The notes below the pieces were generated by a model. It worked only from the letters and a program-made list of their open reading frames with translations. It searched no databases and was not told the DNA's origin. Positions 13,215-23,373 of a DNA stretch of 64,000 nucleotides are shown one piece after another. Source of the DNA: an uncultured Pelagibacteraceae bacterium (lineage in GTDB: Bacteria; Pseudomonadota; Alphaproteobacteria; Pelagibacterales; Pelagibacteraceae); the NCBI GenBank assembly GCA_902636075.1, contig CACPQM010000002.1, forward strand, positions 62,001 through 126,000, given 5' to 3'. Position numbers and translations under genes: made by a program. The first letter of the stretch is position 1. Every line of letters begins with the position of its first letter.

Positions 13215-14511
13215 AATTTTAAAGAACATATTACCAAAAAGATTATTTTACAGAGGATTACTAATTGTTGCTGTCCCGATATTAATTTTACAAATTACAA
13301 TATCGTTAGTTTTTTTTGATAGTTTATGGATTAAAACCAATAAAGGCTTAACAAGAGCGCTTGTGAGTGAAATAGTTACTATTATTGATATTTATGACAA
13401 TGAAAGTGAATACAATAAAAAAATAGTTACCGACCTTTACAATAAAAATTTTAGCTTTTCAGTAAGGTTTTTAGACAATGAAAAATTACCAGATATAAAA
13501 GTCGAAAGATGGTTTAGTCCTATGGATAGGACATTGAGAAGAGAATTAAAACCTAAGATTGGTCAACATTGGTTTAATACAATTTCATATAAGGAAGTTG
13601 TAGATTTAAGAATAAAATTTAGAGATGGAGTTTTACAAATATTTTTTCCAAAGGAGAGAATTCAAGTATCTTCAATAAGAATTTTTGCATTTTGGATTAC
13701 AGTTCCTGCAATTTTGATGATAGCAGTAGCGATGATTTTCTTAAAAAATCAAACAAGACCAATAACAAAATTAGCTCAAGCATCAGAGAGGTTTGGTAGA
13801 GGTGAAGATGTTGAGGAGTTTAGACCATCAGGAGCTTTGGAAATAAGAAAAGCAGGTCTAGAATTTGAAAAGATGAGAAAAAGAATTCTAAGACATTTAA
13901 ACCAAAGATCTGAGATGCTATCCGGAATAAGCCACGATTTAAGAACACCTCTTACAAGAATTAAACTACAACTTGCTGTTATTAAGGACAAAGATCTTTC
14001 AGAAAAAATATCAAAGGATGTCGATGAAATGGAAAAAATGCTAAATGAATATCTTCAGTTTGCAAGTATAGGCGCCAAGGATAAAACTGAAACTTTTGAT
14101 ATCTCAGAACTTTTGGATGAAATTATTCTTAAGTATGAAAATGAAAATATTCAGAAAAAAATAAAGAAAAACACCTATTTCAATGGAAGAAGAAATCTAA
14201 TCACAAGGTGTATTAATAATTTGCTAGATAATTCAATTAAGTATGCAAAAAAAATTTCAGTAATATTAGAAAAAAAAAATTCAACCATTCTCATATCAAT
14301 TGATGATGACGGACCTGGAGTTAAAAAATCAGAATTTCAAAATATTACTAAACCATTCTATAAAATTGATAAAAGTAGATCTGAATCAAAATCAAGTGTT
14401 GGTTTAGGGTTGTCTATATCCTCTGACATTATAAAGTCTCATGGGGGAGATATTAACTTTAATAAGTCAAAATTAGGTGGTTTGAAAGTAACTATTTCTT
14501 TGCCTTACTAA
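13195..14511 (+). CDS. EnvZ-type sensor histidine kinase
   Basis: This inner-membrane kinase (438 residues) has two membrane helices (about 20-42 and 162-183) bracketing a periplasmic sensor of about 120 residues. HAMP follows (about 184-236), with the phospho-acceptor H247 in SGISHDLRTPLTR and a HATPase domain containing NNLLDNSIKYA, DDGPG and GLGLSI. It is the cognate partner of the adjacent OmpR-type regulator. Its 3' end overlaps the convergent UbiK-like gene by 20 bases. The signal sensed cannot be told from the sequence. Confidence 0.95.
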   Translation: MSFGLNRILKNILPKRLFYRGLLIVAVPILILQITISLVFFDSLWIKTNKGLTRALVSEIVTIIDIYDNESEYNKKIVTDLYNKNFSFSVRFLDNEKLPDIKVERWFSPMDRTLRRELKPKIGQHWFNTISYKEVVDLRIKFRDGVLQIFFPKERIQVSSIRIFAFWITVPAILMIAVAMIFLKNQTRPITKLAQASERFGRGEDVEEFRPSGALEIRKAGLEFEKMRKRILRHLNQRSEMLSGISHDLRTPLTRIKLQLAVIKDKDLSEKISKDVDEMEKMLNEYLQFASIGAKDKTETFDISELLDEIILKYENENIQKKIKKNTYFNGRRNLITRCINNLLDNSIKYAKKISVILEKKNSTILISIDDDGPGVKKSEFQNITKPFYKIDKSRSESKSSVGLGLSISSDIIKSHGGDINFNKSKLGGLKVTISLPY

Positions 14512-14734
14512 TTTTTTTTCTTTTCTTTTTTTCTTCTAGTTTTTTTTCAATATTGCTAATTCTCTTATTCAAAATATCTACTTCCTCTTTACTTGCTAGT
14601 TTCATTTTAAATACAATTTCATCTCGCTTTGATTTTAGTATTGAAATTACTTCATCAGATACATCTTTGTAATTAATTAGACCTTGTTCAATTACTTTTG
14701 CAAATTTATCGAATACGAATCTTGATTTTGACAT
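14492..14734 (-). CDS. UbiK/BMFP-family accessory factor
   Basis: This small protein of 80 residues begins with a predicted amphipathic helix (FDKFAKVIEQGLI), then a coiled coil (VDILNKRISNIEKKLEEKK) and a very basic tail. This is the layout of the UbiK/BMFP family (PF04380), whose members act as accessory factors in aerobic ubiquinone synthesis and can form trimers through the C-terminal coil. It is divergent from lgt with 50 bases between them, and its end overlaps the histidine kinase by 20 bases. Confidence 0.7.
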   Translation of the reverse strand: MSKSRFVFDKFAKVIEQGLINYKDVSDEVISILKSKRDEIVFKMKLASKEEVDILNKRISNIEKKLEEKKKRKKISKAKK

Positions 14735-14744
14735 AATAATTATT

Positions 14745-14773
14745 TACTAAAATTATATTTAATAGCTTATAAT
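14745..14773 (+). promoter_or_regulatory. Putative lgt promoter
   Basis: TATAAT lies at 14768-14773, ending 11 bases before the lgt ATG, with a poor -35 candidate (TACTAA, 14745-14750) at 17-base spacing. The predicted leader would be only a few bases. Confidence 0.45.
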
Positions 14774-14784
14774 AAATTTTACAA

Positions 14785-15570
14785 ATGTTTACTAATAATT
14801 TTGACCCAGTAGCTTTTGAAATATTCTCTTTTAGCGTCAGGTGGTATTCACTAGCATACATTTTTGGGATTATTTTTGGCTGGCTATATTGTAAAAAAAT
14901 TCTAATTAAAGATGGTATAATTCAAAAATTATTTGAAGATTATATTTCATACTTGATAATAGGAATTATCATTGGAGGAAGGTTGGGATATGTAATTTTT
15001 TATGATTTTCCTTATTTTCTGAATAATCCAATTGAAATTTTTATGATATGGAACGGAGGCATGTCATTTCATGGGGGATTAATTGGTATAATTATTGCTA
15101 GTTATTTTTTTTCAGAAAAGAATAAGAAAGATATTTTTATTTTTTTAGATTTAGTATCTATTGCAGCACCAATAGGCATTTTATTTGGTAGAATTTCAAA
15201 TTTTATAAATGGAGAATTAGTTGGAAAAGTTACAAATTCTGATTGGGGAGTTTTTTTTCCAAACTACGATGATAAATTAAGACACCCTTCACAATTATAT
15301 GAAGCATTTTTAGAAGGTATTATTCTATTTATTTTAATGAATTTAATTTTTTTTAATAAAAATTATAAAATTGGAACCTGCTCATTCATGTTCTTAATAC
15401 TTTATGGATGTTTTAGAATTACCTCTGAAATTTTTAGAGAGCCAGATATACAAATTGGATATTTATTTGGACATTTCAGTATGGGAATGCTTTTAAGTGC
15501 CATAATGATTTTAATTGGGTTTATAATTTATTTTAAAAGAAATGATGAAACCAAATCTCAAAAAATTTAA
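14785..15570 (+). CDS. lgt: Prolipoprotein diacylglyceryl transferase
   Basis: Lgt attaches diacylglycerol from phosphatidylglycerol to the lipobox cysteine of prolipoproteins at the inner membrane. The 261-residue multi-pass protein has GGRLGYVIFYD, the GGMSFHGGLIG stretch and the Lgt signature GRISNFINGELVG. A lipoprotein substrate with a clear lipobox is encoded at 46.6-46.9 kb. It overlaps the MidA-like methyltransferase by 29 bases. Confidence 0.96.
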   Translation: MFTNNFDPVAFEIFSFSVRWYSLAYIFGIIFGWLYCKKILIKDGIIQKLFEDYISYLIIGIIIGGRLGYVIFYDFPYFLNNPIEIFMIWNGGMSFHGGLIGIIIASYFFSEKNKKDIFIFLDLVSIAAPIGILFGRISNFINGELVGKVTNSDWGVFFPNYDDKLRHPSQLYEAFLEGIILFILMNLIFFNKNYKIGTCSFMFLILYGCFRITSEIFREPDIQIGYLFGHFSMGMLLSAIMILIGFIIYFKRNDETKSQKI

Positions 15571-16624
15571 AATTACATCAAAAAAACCTTTACCTATTGA
15601 TGATTTTATTGAAAAAATTCTATACGAACCTGAGATAGGTTATTATTCTAGCAAAGATCCATTTGGCAAAAATGGAGATTTTATAACATCCCCTACTATT
15701 TCAAATCTATTTTCAGAAATTATAGGCATATGGTTAATTTCCGCTTGGGAAAAAATGGGCAAACCTAAAGTATTTAATTTTGTAGAACTTGGACCAGGAG
15801 ATGGAAGTTTAACTAAAGTTATAATTAGCACCTTAAAAAACTTTCCAGAATTAAATAGAGCTATAAAAATTTACTTATATGAGAAAAGTTTATTTTTAAA
15901 AAAATTACAAAAGCAAAATATAGATAATAAACAAATTAAATGGATCAAAAATTTTAACTCAATAAAAAAAGGACCAGTTATTTTTTTTGGTAACGAGTTT
16001 TTTGATGCAATACCAATTAAACAGTTTTCGAATATAAATAATGAGTTATTTGAAAAATGTTATTTAGTGAAAGACAATATTGATATTATTGAAAAGTTTA
16101 TAAAAAGTAATAAAAAAGATGTTGCACAAATAATGACTTTTGGGACATTGAAAAAACTTAAATTTATTGAATTTCCTAAAAAGGGATTAATAGAGTTAAA
16201 TCCAATAATAAAGAAAATCAATAAACTTTCTGGTGGTATTTTACTTATAGATTACGGTTATTTGAATATTAATAACTCAAATACAATTCAAGCAGTGATG
16301 GGTAATAAAAAAATTTCAGCTGAGACAATGTTAAAAAATCTTGGTAAAGCAGATATAACTTCACTAGTAAATTTTAATTTATTAAAAGAGTATTTCCTTA
16401 AAAATAATCTTAAAGTAAAAAAAGTAGTCACTCAAAAGTTTTTTCTAGAAAGAATGGGCATAATTGAAAGAGCGCAGATTTTACAGAAAAAAAGGACTAA
16501 TAAAGAGCAGAAATATATGAAAGAAACCTTGTCTCGACTGCTAGAAGAAAAACAAATGGGTAGCCTTTTTAAGGTAATTTTTGGATACAAAAATAAAAAT
16601 AATAATTTTTTTGGTTTTGAATAA
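15542..16624 (+). CDS. MidA/NDUFAF7-family SAM-dependent methyltransferase
   Basis: This 360-residue protein belongs to PF02636. The SAM-binding motif VELGPGDGSL is at 81-90, and GNEFFDAIPIKQF, the conserved family block, follows mid-protein. Human NDUFAF7 methylates an arginine in a complex I subunit during assembly; bacterial members are assumed to act similarly but this is not shown. Two adjacent ATG codons (15542, 15545) are possible starts. It overlaps lgt by 29 bases, and its stop abuts the pgeF start (TAATG, one-base overlap), so the three form one operon. Confidence 0.9.
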   Translation: MMKPNLKKFKITSKKPLPIDDFIEKILYEPEIGYYSSKDPFGKNGDFITSPTISNLFSEIIGIWLISAWEKMGKPKVFNFVELGPGDGSLTKVIISTLKNFPELNRAIKIYLYEKSLFLKKLQKQNIDNKQIKWIKNFNSIKKGPVIFFGNEFFDAIPIKQFSNINNELFEKCYLVKDNIDIIEKFIKSNKKDVAQIMTFGTLKKLKFIEFPKKGLIELNPIIKKINKLSGGILLIDYGYLNINNSNTIQAVMGNKKISAETMLKNLGKADITSLVNFNLLKEYFLKNNLKVKKVVTQKFFLERMGIIERAQILQKKRTNKEQKYMKETLSRLLEEKQMGSLFKVIFGYKNKNNNFFGFE

Positions 16625-17376
16625 TGTTTAAATCAAAAGAACTTTCTAAATTCAAAAAGATAAGACACGGTTTTTTTAATCGATTTGGAGGTGTCTCGAA
16701 AGGTATCTATAAAAGTTTAAATTGTGGTCTAGGATCTAACGATAGAATTAGAGATGTTAAGGAAAATATAAAAAAAGTTTGCCAAAAAATTGGTTGTAAT
16801 AAAAATAATCTTGTATTGTTAGATCAAATTCATAGTAATAATGTTTATAAAATAAGCAAAATTCCAAAAAAAAAATTAAAAGGTGACTCATTAATAACAA
16901 ATAAAAAAGGTATCGCTTTAGGAATTTTGACAGCTGATTGTGCTCCTGTGTTTATATATGACCCAGTTAATAATTTAATTAGTGCACTACATGCAGGATG
17001 GAAGGGAGCATACAAAAAAATAGTATCTACTACATTAAGAAAATTCAAGTCAAGTGGTAGTAATTTTGATGATTTAATAGTTGTAATTGGACCTTGTATA
17101 GGAAAAGACAACTATGAGGTAAGAAATGATCTCTTGAAAAAATTTATAAAACAAGAAAGATCTAATAAAAAATTTTTTAAAACCAAGAGAAATAAAATAT
17201 ATTTCAGTTTAATAGATTATATTAAAGAGCAGCTTGTGAAATCTGGAGTTAAAAACATTGAAATTATCAAAAAAGATACATATTTATTAAGTAACAACTT
17301 TTTCAGTGCTAGGAGATCAATTAAAAATAAATTAAATGATTATGGTAGAAATATTTCTGTAATTATGATTAAATAA
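16624..17376 (+). CDS. pgeF: Peptidoglycan editing factor PgeF (YfiH/laccase-domain family)
   Basis: PgeF family proteins (former multicopper oxidase-like DUF152) carry a metal site of two histidines and a cysteine, here H70 (LDQIHSN), C106 (LTADCAPV) and H123 (ALHAGWKG). [11 protein letters not shown] is also typical. E. coli YfiH removes wrongly incorporated residues from peptidoglycan precursors. The 250-residue length is normal. The start overlaps the methyltransferase stop by one base, and prs follows after 13 bases. Confidence 0.93.
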   Translation: MFKSKELSKFKKIRHGFFNRFGGVSKGIYKSLNCGLGSNDRIRDVKENIKKVCQKIGCNKNNLVLLDQIHSNNVYKISKIPKKKLKGDSLITNKKGIALGILTADCAPVFIYDPVNNLISALHAGWKGAYKKIVSTTLRKFKSSGSNFDDLIVVIGPCIGKDNYEVRNDLLKKFIKQERSNKKFFKTKRNKIYFSLIDYIKEQLVKSGVKNIEIIKKDTYLLSNNFFSARRSIKNKLNDYGRNISVIMIK

Positions 17377-17389
17377 GAATATCTCAAAA

Positions 17390-18322
17390 ATGAAGATTCT
17401 CACTGGAAATAGCAACAAACAGCTAAGTAATAAAATTTCTAAAAATCTAAAAAATAAATTGGTAAACACCAGCATTAGAAAATTTGCGGATGGTGAGATA
17501 TATATTGAAATCAACGAAAATATTCGAGGTAACAGTATTTTTATAATTCAATCAGTGTCCTCGCCTGCAAATGATAATTTAATGGAGTTGCTTCTTTGTA
17601 TAGATGCACTTAAAAGATCATCCGCAAAAAATATAACTGCAGTAATTCCATATTTTGGGTATGCGAGACAAGATCGTAAGGTTGTACCAAGAACTTCTAT
17701 TTCTGCAAAATTAGTCTCAAACTTAATTACAAATGCAGGAGCTGACAGAGTAGTCACAGTAGATTTGCACGCAGGACAAATTCAAGGTTTTTTTGATATC
17801 CCAGTTGATAACCTTTTTGCTACCCCAATCTTTGCAAAGCATATTAAAAGGAAAATTAAAAGTAATAATATAATTTGTGTTGCACCTGATGTTGGGGGTG
17901 TTGAGAGAGCAAGAGCTTTAGGAAAAAAACTAGATGTTGGTTTAGCAATAGTTGATAAAAGGAGACCTAGTCCTGGAAAGTCACAAGTTATGAATGTTAT
18001 TGGAAATGTGAAAAACAAAATTTGTATTTTAACAGATGATATAATTGATTCTGGAGGAACAATTGTTAATGCAGCGGATGCTTTATTAAAAAGAGGTGCA
18101 AAAGAAGTTCATGTATATGCAACACACGGTGTTTTTAGCGGTGATGCAGTTAAAAAGATAAAGAATTCAAAAATAAAAAATTTAGTTATTACAGATAGTA
18201 TAGACAGTTCAGACAAATTAAAAAAAGTAAGAAATATTGAAGTATTATCAATATCAATATTGTTAGCTGAAGCTATTAAAAGGATTTCTAATTCAACATC
18301 TGTTTCAGATCTATTTAAATAA
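17390..18322 (+). CDS. prs: Ribose-phosphate pyrophosphokinase
   Basis: This enzyme makes PRPP from ribose 5-phosphate and ATP, feeding purine, pyrimidine, histidine and NAD synthesis. Family signatures are visible: [17 protein letters not shown] (31-47), [10 protein letters not shown] (88-97), [13 protein letters not shown] (123-135) and the PRPP-binding loop [10 protein letters not shown] (215-224). The 310-residue length matches class I enzymes. It follows pgeF by 13 bases. Confidence 0.98.
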   Translation: MKILTGNSNKQLSNKISKNLKNKLVNTSIRKFADGEIYIEINENIRGNSIFIIQSVSSPANDNLMELLLCIDALKRSSAKNITAVIPYFGYARQDRKVVPRTSISAKLVSNLITNAGADRVVTVDLHAGQIQGFFDIPVDNLFATPIFAKHIKRKIKSNNIICVAPDVGGVERARALGKKLDVGLAIVDKRRPSPGKSQVMNVIGNVKNKICILTDDIIDSGGTIVNAADALLKRGAKEVHVYATHGVFSGDAVKKIKNSKIKNLVITDSIDSSDKLKKVRNIEVLSISILLAEAIKRISNSTSVSDLFK

Positions 18323-18364
18323 AACTTGTAAAATTAGCAAACTTCGGTTAAAAACCAGCTCTTT

Positions 18365-19081
18365 ATGAGCATAATTCAAGCAACAATAAGAGATACTAAA
18401 ACTAAAGGTCAAGTGAACGATCTAAGGAACAAGGGTAATGTTCCAGGTATAGTTTATGGTGGAGAACAACCAAATGAGAAAATTTCAATTTCAACTAAAG
18501 AACTAAAGAGTCTAATCAATAATGAAAATTTTCTTTCAAATGTAATATCTATTAATTTAGAGGGCAAAGAACAGAAAGTTTTAACAAGAAATATTGCTTT
18601 TGACACAGTCACTGATGAGCCAATTCATTTTGACTTAATGAGAATTGTTAAAGGTGGAAAAATTATTTTAGAGATACCTGTAAAGTTTATTAATAATGAG
18701 CTTTCTCCAGGACTTAAACGTGGAGGGGTACTAAATATTGTAAGACGTAAGGTAGAACTAAGATGTCCTGCTGAAAATATTCCAACTGAGCTTGTTGTGG
18801 ATTTAGAAGGATTAGATATTGGTACGAGTATAAAAATTTCTTCAATTAATTTACCTGAAAATGTTACGCCTACTATTCAAGGTAGAGACTTTGTGATTGC
18901 AACAGTAGCCGCACCTACGGTAGTTAAGGAACCAGAAAAACCAGCGGAGGCAGCTGAAGGTGAGGCTGCAGAAGGAACAGAAGCAGCTGCGGAAGGTGGT
19001 GATAAAACTTCAACTGATGGTGATAAGGCCGAGGGTGAGAAAACCAAAGAAGAAGATAAATCTTCATCAGATAAAAAATAA
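18365..19081 (+). CDS. rplY: 50S ribosomal protein L25 (CTC/TL5 form)
   Basis: L25 binds 5S rRNA. The N-terminal domain (residues 1-90) carries GNVPGIVYGG and HFDLMRI. A CTC-type beta domain follows to about 180. The last 50 or so residues are a low-complexity acidic tail of alanine, glutamate, glycine, lysine and serine (EGEAAEGTEAAAEGG and on), which is common in alphaproteobacterial L25. It is the first of a rplY-pth-ychF run conserved in many bacteria. Its 42-base leader contains a small GGTT-AAA-AACC hairpin at 18346-18356, too weak to call a regulator. Confidence 0.96.
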   Translation: MSIIQATIRDTKTKGQVNDLRNKGNVPGIVYGGEQPNEKISISTKELKSLINNENFLSNVISINLEGKEQKVLTRNIAFDTVTDEPIHFDLMRIVKGGKIILEIPVKFINNELSPGLKRGGVLNIVRRKVELRCPAENIPTELVVDLEGLDIGTSIKISSINLPENVTPTIQGRDFVIATVAAPTVVKEPEKPAEAAEGEAAEGTEAAAEGGDKTSTDGDKAEGEKTKEEDKSSSDKK

Positions 19082-19117
19082 TAAATAGTGAAATTTTTTT
19101 TTCAGATTTAATTTGAT

Positions 19118-19678
19118 ATGCTGTTACTTGTTGGTTTAGGAAATCCGACTCCAAATAGTCAAAATAATAGACATAACATTGGTTTTAAAATTGTGGATGC
19201 AATTAACCAAAAATTTGGATTGTCTAAACAAAAACCAAAATTTAAGGGATTATTAACTACTGGAAATATTGGTGATAAAAAAATATATGCAATCAAACCT
19301 CTTACATTTATGAATAATTCAGGAATTTGTATTAGAGAACTACTTGAATACTTTAAAATAGATGTAGAAGATGTGATTGTATTCCATGATGACCTGGATA
19401 TTGAATTTGGAAAAATTAAAGCAAAGTTTGGTGGATCAAATGCAGGTCATAACGGCATCGCATCAATTGACAAATTTATAGGCAAGGAATATTCAAGGGT
19501 TCGTATTGGTATAGGAAAGCCAGAAAATAAAATATCTGTCTCTGATTATGTGCTAAACGACTTTAATGAGGATGAACAAGTTCATTTGGACTCGATAACA
19601 AATAATATAATTGAGTCTTTAACTATATTGATTGACAAAAAATTAGACTTATTTTCTAGTACTGTTAACAACAATTAA
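19118..19678 (+). CDS. pth: Peptidyl-tRNA hydrolase
   Basis: Pth recycles peptidyl-tRNA released from stalled ribosomes. LVGLGNP (4-10), the catalytic H19 in NNRHNIG, KPLTFMNNSG and the HDDLDIEFGKIKAKFGGSNAGHNG block are all intact. The 186-residue length is typical. The gene ends directly against ychF with no bases between stop and ATG. Confidence 0.97.
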   Translation: MLLLVGLGNPTPNSQNNRHNIGFKIVDAINQKFGLSKQKPKFKGLLTTGNIGDKKIYAIKPLTFMNNSGICIRELLEYFKIDVEDVIVFHDDLDIEFGKIKAKFGGSNAGHNGIASIDKFIGKEYSRVRIGIGKPENKISVSDYVLNDFNEDEQVHLDSITNNIIESLTILIDKKLDLFSSTVNNN

Positions 19679-20755
19679 ATGGGTTTTAAATGTGGAATTG
19701 TCGGATTACCAAATGTTGGTAAGTCTACTTTATTTAACGCTTTAACAAACTCTAATAAAGCACAAGCAGAAAATTTTCCCTTTTGTACTATTGATCCTAA
19801 TATTGGAATTGTGCCAGTTCCAGATGATAGACTTGACCAGCTTGCAGTTATTTCAGAATCCAAAAAAAAAATTTATACTACAATTTCTTTTGTTGATATC
19901 GCGGGTCTTGTTAAGGGAGCATCTAAAGGGGAAGGATTAGGTAACAAATTCTTATCTCACATCAGAGAAGTTGATTCCATTATTCATATGATCAGATGTT
20001 TTGACTCGGATGACATTCAAAATGTTAACCCTACCGTTGATCCTGTCAGAGATTTAGAGATTATAGAAACTGAAATGAAGCTTGCTGATTTGGAGTCAAT
20101 TCAAAAGAGACTTGATAAAAAAAATAAAAAAAATGTTGATAATGAAGAGCTCAAATTGTTAGAGGCAGCTCAGAAAATGATCGATGAGGATGGTGATTTA
20201 ACATTGATCACAAATGAATTCGATCAAAAACTTTTAAAAAATAGTGGACTTCTTAGTACTAAACCAAAACTATATGTGTGCAATGTAGATGAAGAAAGTA
20301 TTAAGTCAGGTAATAAATATACTGAGGACTTTATAAAAAAATTTGACGAAAAGAATACATTGGTAATTTCTGCAGATATAGAAAATCAAATAAACCAACT
20401 AGAGGATGAAAATGAAAAAAAAAATTATATGAAAATGATTAATATGTCAGAGACAGGACTTAATTCATTAATAAGGAAAGGATACGAACTTCTATCCCTA
20501 CAAACATTTTTTACATCAGGACCAGAAGAGACTAGAGCTTGGACTATTACAAAAGAATCTACAGCACCAAATGCTGCAGGAGAAATTCATTCTGACTTTG
20601 AGAAAGGATTTATAAGAGCTGAAACAATTTCTTACGAAGATTTTTTAAATAATCAAGGATGGTTAAAATCCAAAGAGGCTGGAAAAATGAGATTAGAAGG
20701 TAAAGAATATATTGTTAAGGATGGAGATATTTTAAACTTTCGTTTCAATACGTGA
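19679..20755 (+). CDS. ychF: Redox-regulated ATPase/GTPase YchF
   Basis: YchF is an Obg-family P-loop NTPase that prefers ATP and binds ribosomes. The P-loop GLPNVGKS is at 9-16, switch II DIAGLVKGASKGEGLGNKFL at about 73-92, and a C-terminal TGS domain holds TSGPEETRAWTI and ends in [10 protein letters not shown]. The 358-residue length matches. It starts immediately after pth. Its 3' end overlaps convergent petC by 24 bases, the largest convergent overlap in the window. Confidence 0.97.
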   Translation: MGFKCGIVGLPNVGKSTLFNALTNSNKAQAENFPFCTIDPNIGIVPVPDDRLDQLAVISESKKKIYTTISFVDIAGLVKGASKGEGLGNKFLSHIREVDSIIHMIRCFDSDDIQNVNPTVDPVRDLEIIETEMKLADLESIQKRLDKKNKKNVDNEELKLLEAAQKMIDEDGDLTLITNEFDQKLLKNSGLLSTKPKLYVCNVDEESIKSGNKYTEDFIKKFDEKNTLVISADIENQINQLEDENEKKNYMKMINMSETGLNSLIRKGYELLSLQTFFTSGPEETRAWTITKESTAPNAAGEIHSDFEKGFIRAETISYEDFLNNQGWLKSKEAGKMRLEGKEYIVKDGDILNFRFNT

Positions 20756-21517
20756 CCAGATTTTTTTCATACTGAAATAAACTAAAATAGTTAACACTGA
20801 TAAATATATAATCACTCTAAAACCTAGTTTATGTCTTGACTCCAAATGTGGTTCTGCAGTCCATTGTAAAAATGTTGTTACATCTTTGGCCATTTGGTCT
20901 ACTGTTGCTTTCGTACCATCAGCGTACTCCACAATGTCATCATCTAAAGGAGATGACATTTTAATTTTATTTCCATACATATATTTATTGTAATACACAC
21001 CATCATCAAGCTCCATACCTGCTGGCGGTTCATCGTAGCCCATTAAAACAGAATAAATATAATTTGCTCCACCTTTTCTAGCTTTTACAAGCACTGACAT
21101 ATCTGGAGGATATGCTCCACCATTTGCTGCAATTGCTTCCTGAACATTTGCATAAGGCATTACAAATTTATCAGACAACTTAGCCGGTCTTTCGAACATT
21201 TCTCCATCACTATTTGGTCCGTCTGTTACTTCGAAATTTGAGGCAATTGCTTTAGCCTCAAGTTCGGTAAACTCTGGTCCACCTTTTTCTGCAAGATTTC
21301 TATAACTTAAATGTTTAAGTGAGTGGCATGAAGCACAAACTTCTGTATAAACTTGATATCCTCTTTGAAGGGAAGCTCTGTCGAATTTGCCAAAGAAGCT
21401 TTTAAAAGACCAATCAACTTTCAATAATTCTTGCTGCTCGCCAGCTGCATTTGCTCTTGATAAAATTAATGATGAAATTATAACAAATAAGAAAGTTAAT
21501 TTTAAAAAGATTTTCAC
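20732..21517 (-). CDS. petC: Cytochrome c1 of the bc1 complex
   Basis: Cytochrome c1 carries the c-type heme of complex III and passes electrons to soluble cytochrome c. The 261-residue protein has a signal peptide (cleavage probably after ANA at 22-24), the heme motif CASCH at 61-65, an axial methionine candidate in the MPYANVQEA region or later, and one C-terminal membrane anchor (about 232-252). It is last in petA-petB-petC, overlapping petB by 4 bases. Confidence 0.96.
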   Translation of the reverse strand: MKIFLKLTFLFVIISSLILSRANAAGEQQELLKVDWSFKSFFGKFDRASLQRGYQVYTEVCASCHSLKHLSYRNLAEKGGPEFTELEAKAIASNFEVTDGPNSDGEMFERPAKLSDKFVMPYANVQEAIAANGGAYPPDMSVLVKARKGGANYIYSVLMGYDEPPAGMELDDGVYYNKYMYGNKIKMSSPLDDDIVEYADGTKATVDQMAKDVTTFLQWTAEPHLESRHKLGFRVIIYLSVLTILVYFSMKKIWSRIETKV

Positions 21518-22782
21518 AGTTTATCTTTAAAATCTGAATTATTTCTAGCCATTGCCATATCAGTAGATCCACCCAATACAGGCTCGGTTATACTTAGAGG
21601 TAATGGAATTGTTTTTTCCTTCATACCTAAAAAAGGTAAAATTATTAAAAAGTGTGCAAAGTAATAGGCTGTTGCCACTCTTGCGATTAATAAATACAAG
21701 CCTTCTGCTGGCATTGCGCCAACATAACCAAGTATTAATACATCAGCAACTAAAAACCAGTAGAACTGTTTATATATAGGTCTGAAAACAGTTGATCTAA
21801 CTTTTGAAGTATCTAACCAAGGTAAAATCACTAATACAAATATTGCAGCAAACATTGCTATTACTCCAAGTAGTTTATCGGGGACTGATCTCAAGATTGC
21901 GTAAAATGGTAACAAGTACCATTCAGGAACAATATGAGCTGGTGTGACTAGTGGGTTTGCTTCAATATAGTTGTCCGCATGACCTAGAATGTTAGGTGAA
22001 AAGAATACAAAGAATGCAAATATTAGTAAGAATATTAAAAGTGCAAATGCATCTTTAATCACAATATACGGATGAAAAGGAACAGTATCCTTAGAGGGTT
22101 TTTTTATATCTATTCCAATAGGGTTATTGTTTCCTGGAACATGTAGCGCCCAAATGTGAAGCACAACTAGTCCTAAAATTAAAAAAGGAAACAAATAGTG
22201 TAAACTAAAAAATCTAGTTAAAGTTGGATTGTCAACTGAATAACCTCCCCAAAGCCAATTCGTGATACTCTCCCCTACTAAAGGAATGGCACTAAATAAG
22301 TTTGTAATTACTGTTGCACCCCAGAAACTCATTTGCCCCCAAGGAAGAACGTACCCCATAAATGCAGTTGCCATCATAAGGAAATAAATCAACATACCTA
22401 TAATCCAAATAACTTCTCTTGGTGATTTATATGATCCGTAATACAAAGATCTAAATATATGAATATAAACGGCTAAGAAAAACATAGATGCACCATTTGC
22501 ATGAACATATCTGATTAACCAACCATAATTAACATCTCTCATTATATGTTCTACACTCTCAAACGCTAAATCAGCATGAGCCACATAATGCATACCCAAA
22601 ACAATACCGGTAATAATTTGAGTGATTAAGCAAAAAGTAAGAATTCCACCAAATGTCCACCAGTAATTTAAATTTTTGGGAGTAGGATAATCTGTTAAAT
22701 GGTTTGCAAGTGTTAGTAATGGAAGTCTATCATTAAACCATTTTCCAACTTTTGATTTAGGTGTGTATTCGTGATCGCTCAT
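21514..22782 (-). CDS. petB: Cytochrome b of the bc1 complex
   Basis: This is the two-heme, eight-helix quinol-oxidising core of complex III, 422 residues. It contains paired histidines on helices B and D (YVAHADL...[12 protein letters not shown], and SLHYLFPF...LHIWALH), the Qo-site [16 protein letters not shown] (with the PEWY motif) and [17 protein letters not shown]. It lies between petA (8 bases upstream) and petC (4-base overlap). Confidence 0.98.
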   Translation of the reverse strand: MSDHEYTPKSKVGKWFNDRLPLLTLANHLTDYPTPKNLNYWWTFGGILTFCLITQIITGIVLGMHYVAHADLAFESVEHIMRDVNYGWLIRYVHANGASMFFLAVYIHIFRSLYYGSYKSPREVIWIIGMLIYFLMMATAFMGYVLPWGQMSFWGATVITNLFSAIPLVGESITNWLWGGYSVDNPTLTRFFSLHYLFPFLILGLVVLHIWALHVPGNNNPIGIDIKKPSKDTVPFHPYIVIKDAFALLIFLLIFAFFVFFSPNILGHADNYIEANPLVTPAHIVPEWYLLPFYAILRSVPDKLLGVIAMFAAIFVLVILPWLDTSKVRSTVFRPIYKQFYWFLVADVLILGYVGAMPAEGLYLLIARVATAYYFAHFLIILPFLGMKEKTIPLPLSITEPVLGGSTDMAMARNNSDFKDKL

Positions 22783-22790
22783 AAATTTTT

Positions 22791-23309
22791 CTATCCAATT
22801 TTAATAGTGTTACTATTTACAAATTCGTATTTTGGTACTTCCATATTTGTAGGTGCAGGTCCTTTTCTAATTCTTCCAGATGTATCGTAGTGTGAACCAT
22901 GACATGGACAAAACCATGCCCCATAATCTCCTTTATCATTTAAAGGTACACATCCAAGGTGAGTGCATACTCCTAACATTACAAGCCATTCTGGATTTTT
23001 TGCTCTATCCTCATCTTTTTCAGGATGTTTTAATTCACTTAAATCAACAGCTCTTGCACTATCAATTTCATCTTGAGTTCTTCTTTTTATAAATACTGGT
23101 TTACCTCTCCACAAAACGGTTATTGATTGACCAGGTTGTACTGCACTTATATCAACTTCTGTACTTGCTAATGCCTTTACAGATGCGTCAGGGTTCATTT
23201 GATCAACTAACGGCCAAACAACCGCGCCCACTCCTACTGCACCTGCTGCTGTTGTTGCAGTCACTATAAAATCCCGTCTATTTGGCTTTTTTTTTTCTGT
23301 GTCGGACAT
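22791..23309 (-). CDS. petA: Ubiquinol-cytochrome c reductase Rieske iron-sulfur subunit
   Basis: The Rieske protein transfers electrons from ubiquinol to cytochrome c1. The 172-residue protein starts with a Tat-like region (RRDFIVTA at 11-18) leading into an uncleaved membrane anchor. The cluster ligands are C115 and H117 (CTHLGC) and C134 and H137 (CPCHGSH), with C120 and C136 for the disulfide. First gene of petABC. It faces trmL across a 64-base region that carries an 18-base palindrome. Confidence 0.97.
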   Translation of the reverse strand: MSDTEKKKPNRRDFIVTATTAAGAVGVGAVVWPLVDQMNPDASVKALASTEVDISAVQPGQSITVLWRGKPVFIKRRTQDEIDSARAVDLSELKHPEKDEDRAKNPEWLVMLGVCTHLGCVPLNDKGDYGAWFCPCHGSHYDTSGRIRKGPAPTNMEVPKYEFVNSNTIKIG

Positions 23310-23334
23310 TTATTATTATTTTAATTTTTTCTTA

Positions 23335-23352
23335 ATATATGATTTCATATAT
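23335..23352. promoter_or_regulatory. Palindrome in the petABC / trmL-hemF-greA divergent promoter
   Basis: ATATATGA-TT-TCATATAT is a perfect inverted repeat with 8-base arms and a 2-base spacer. It lies 26 bases from the petA start and 22 bases before the trmL ATG, where a regulator could act on both. It does not match the FNR consensus. Low G+C content makes chance palindromes common, so this is only a candidate operator. Confidence 0.35.
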
Positions 23353-23373
23353 GAAGAAAAAGGTTATTTTTCC

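Noticed and set aside
18346..18356. Leader regulator (L25 autoregulation) in the rplY leader
   Set aside because: Only a 4-base-pair hairpin is visible; too weak to support a regulatory call.
23335..23352. FNR/Anr box in the petA region
   Set aside because: The palindrome lacks the TTGAT-N4-ATCAA pattern; only a generic palindrome can be claimed.
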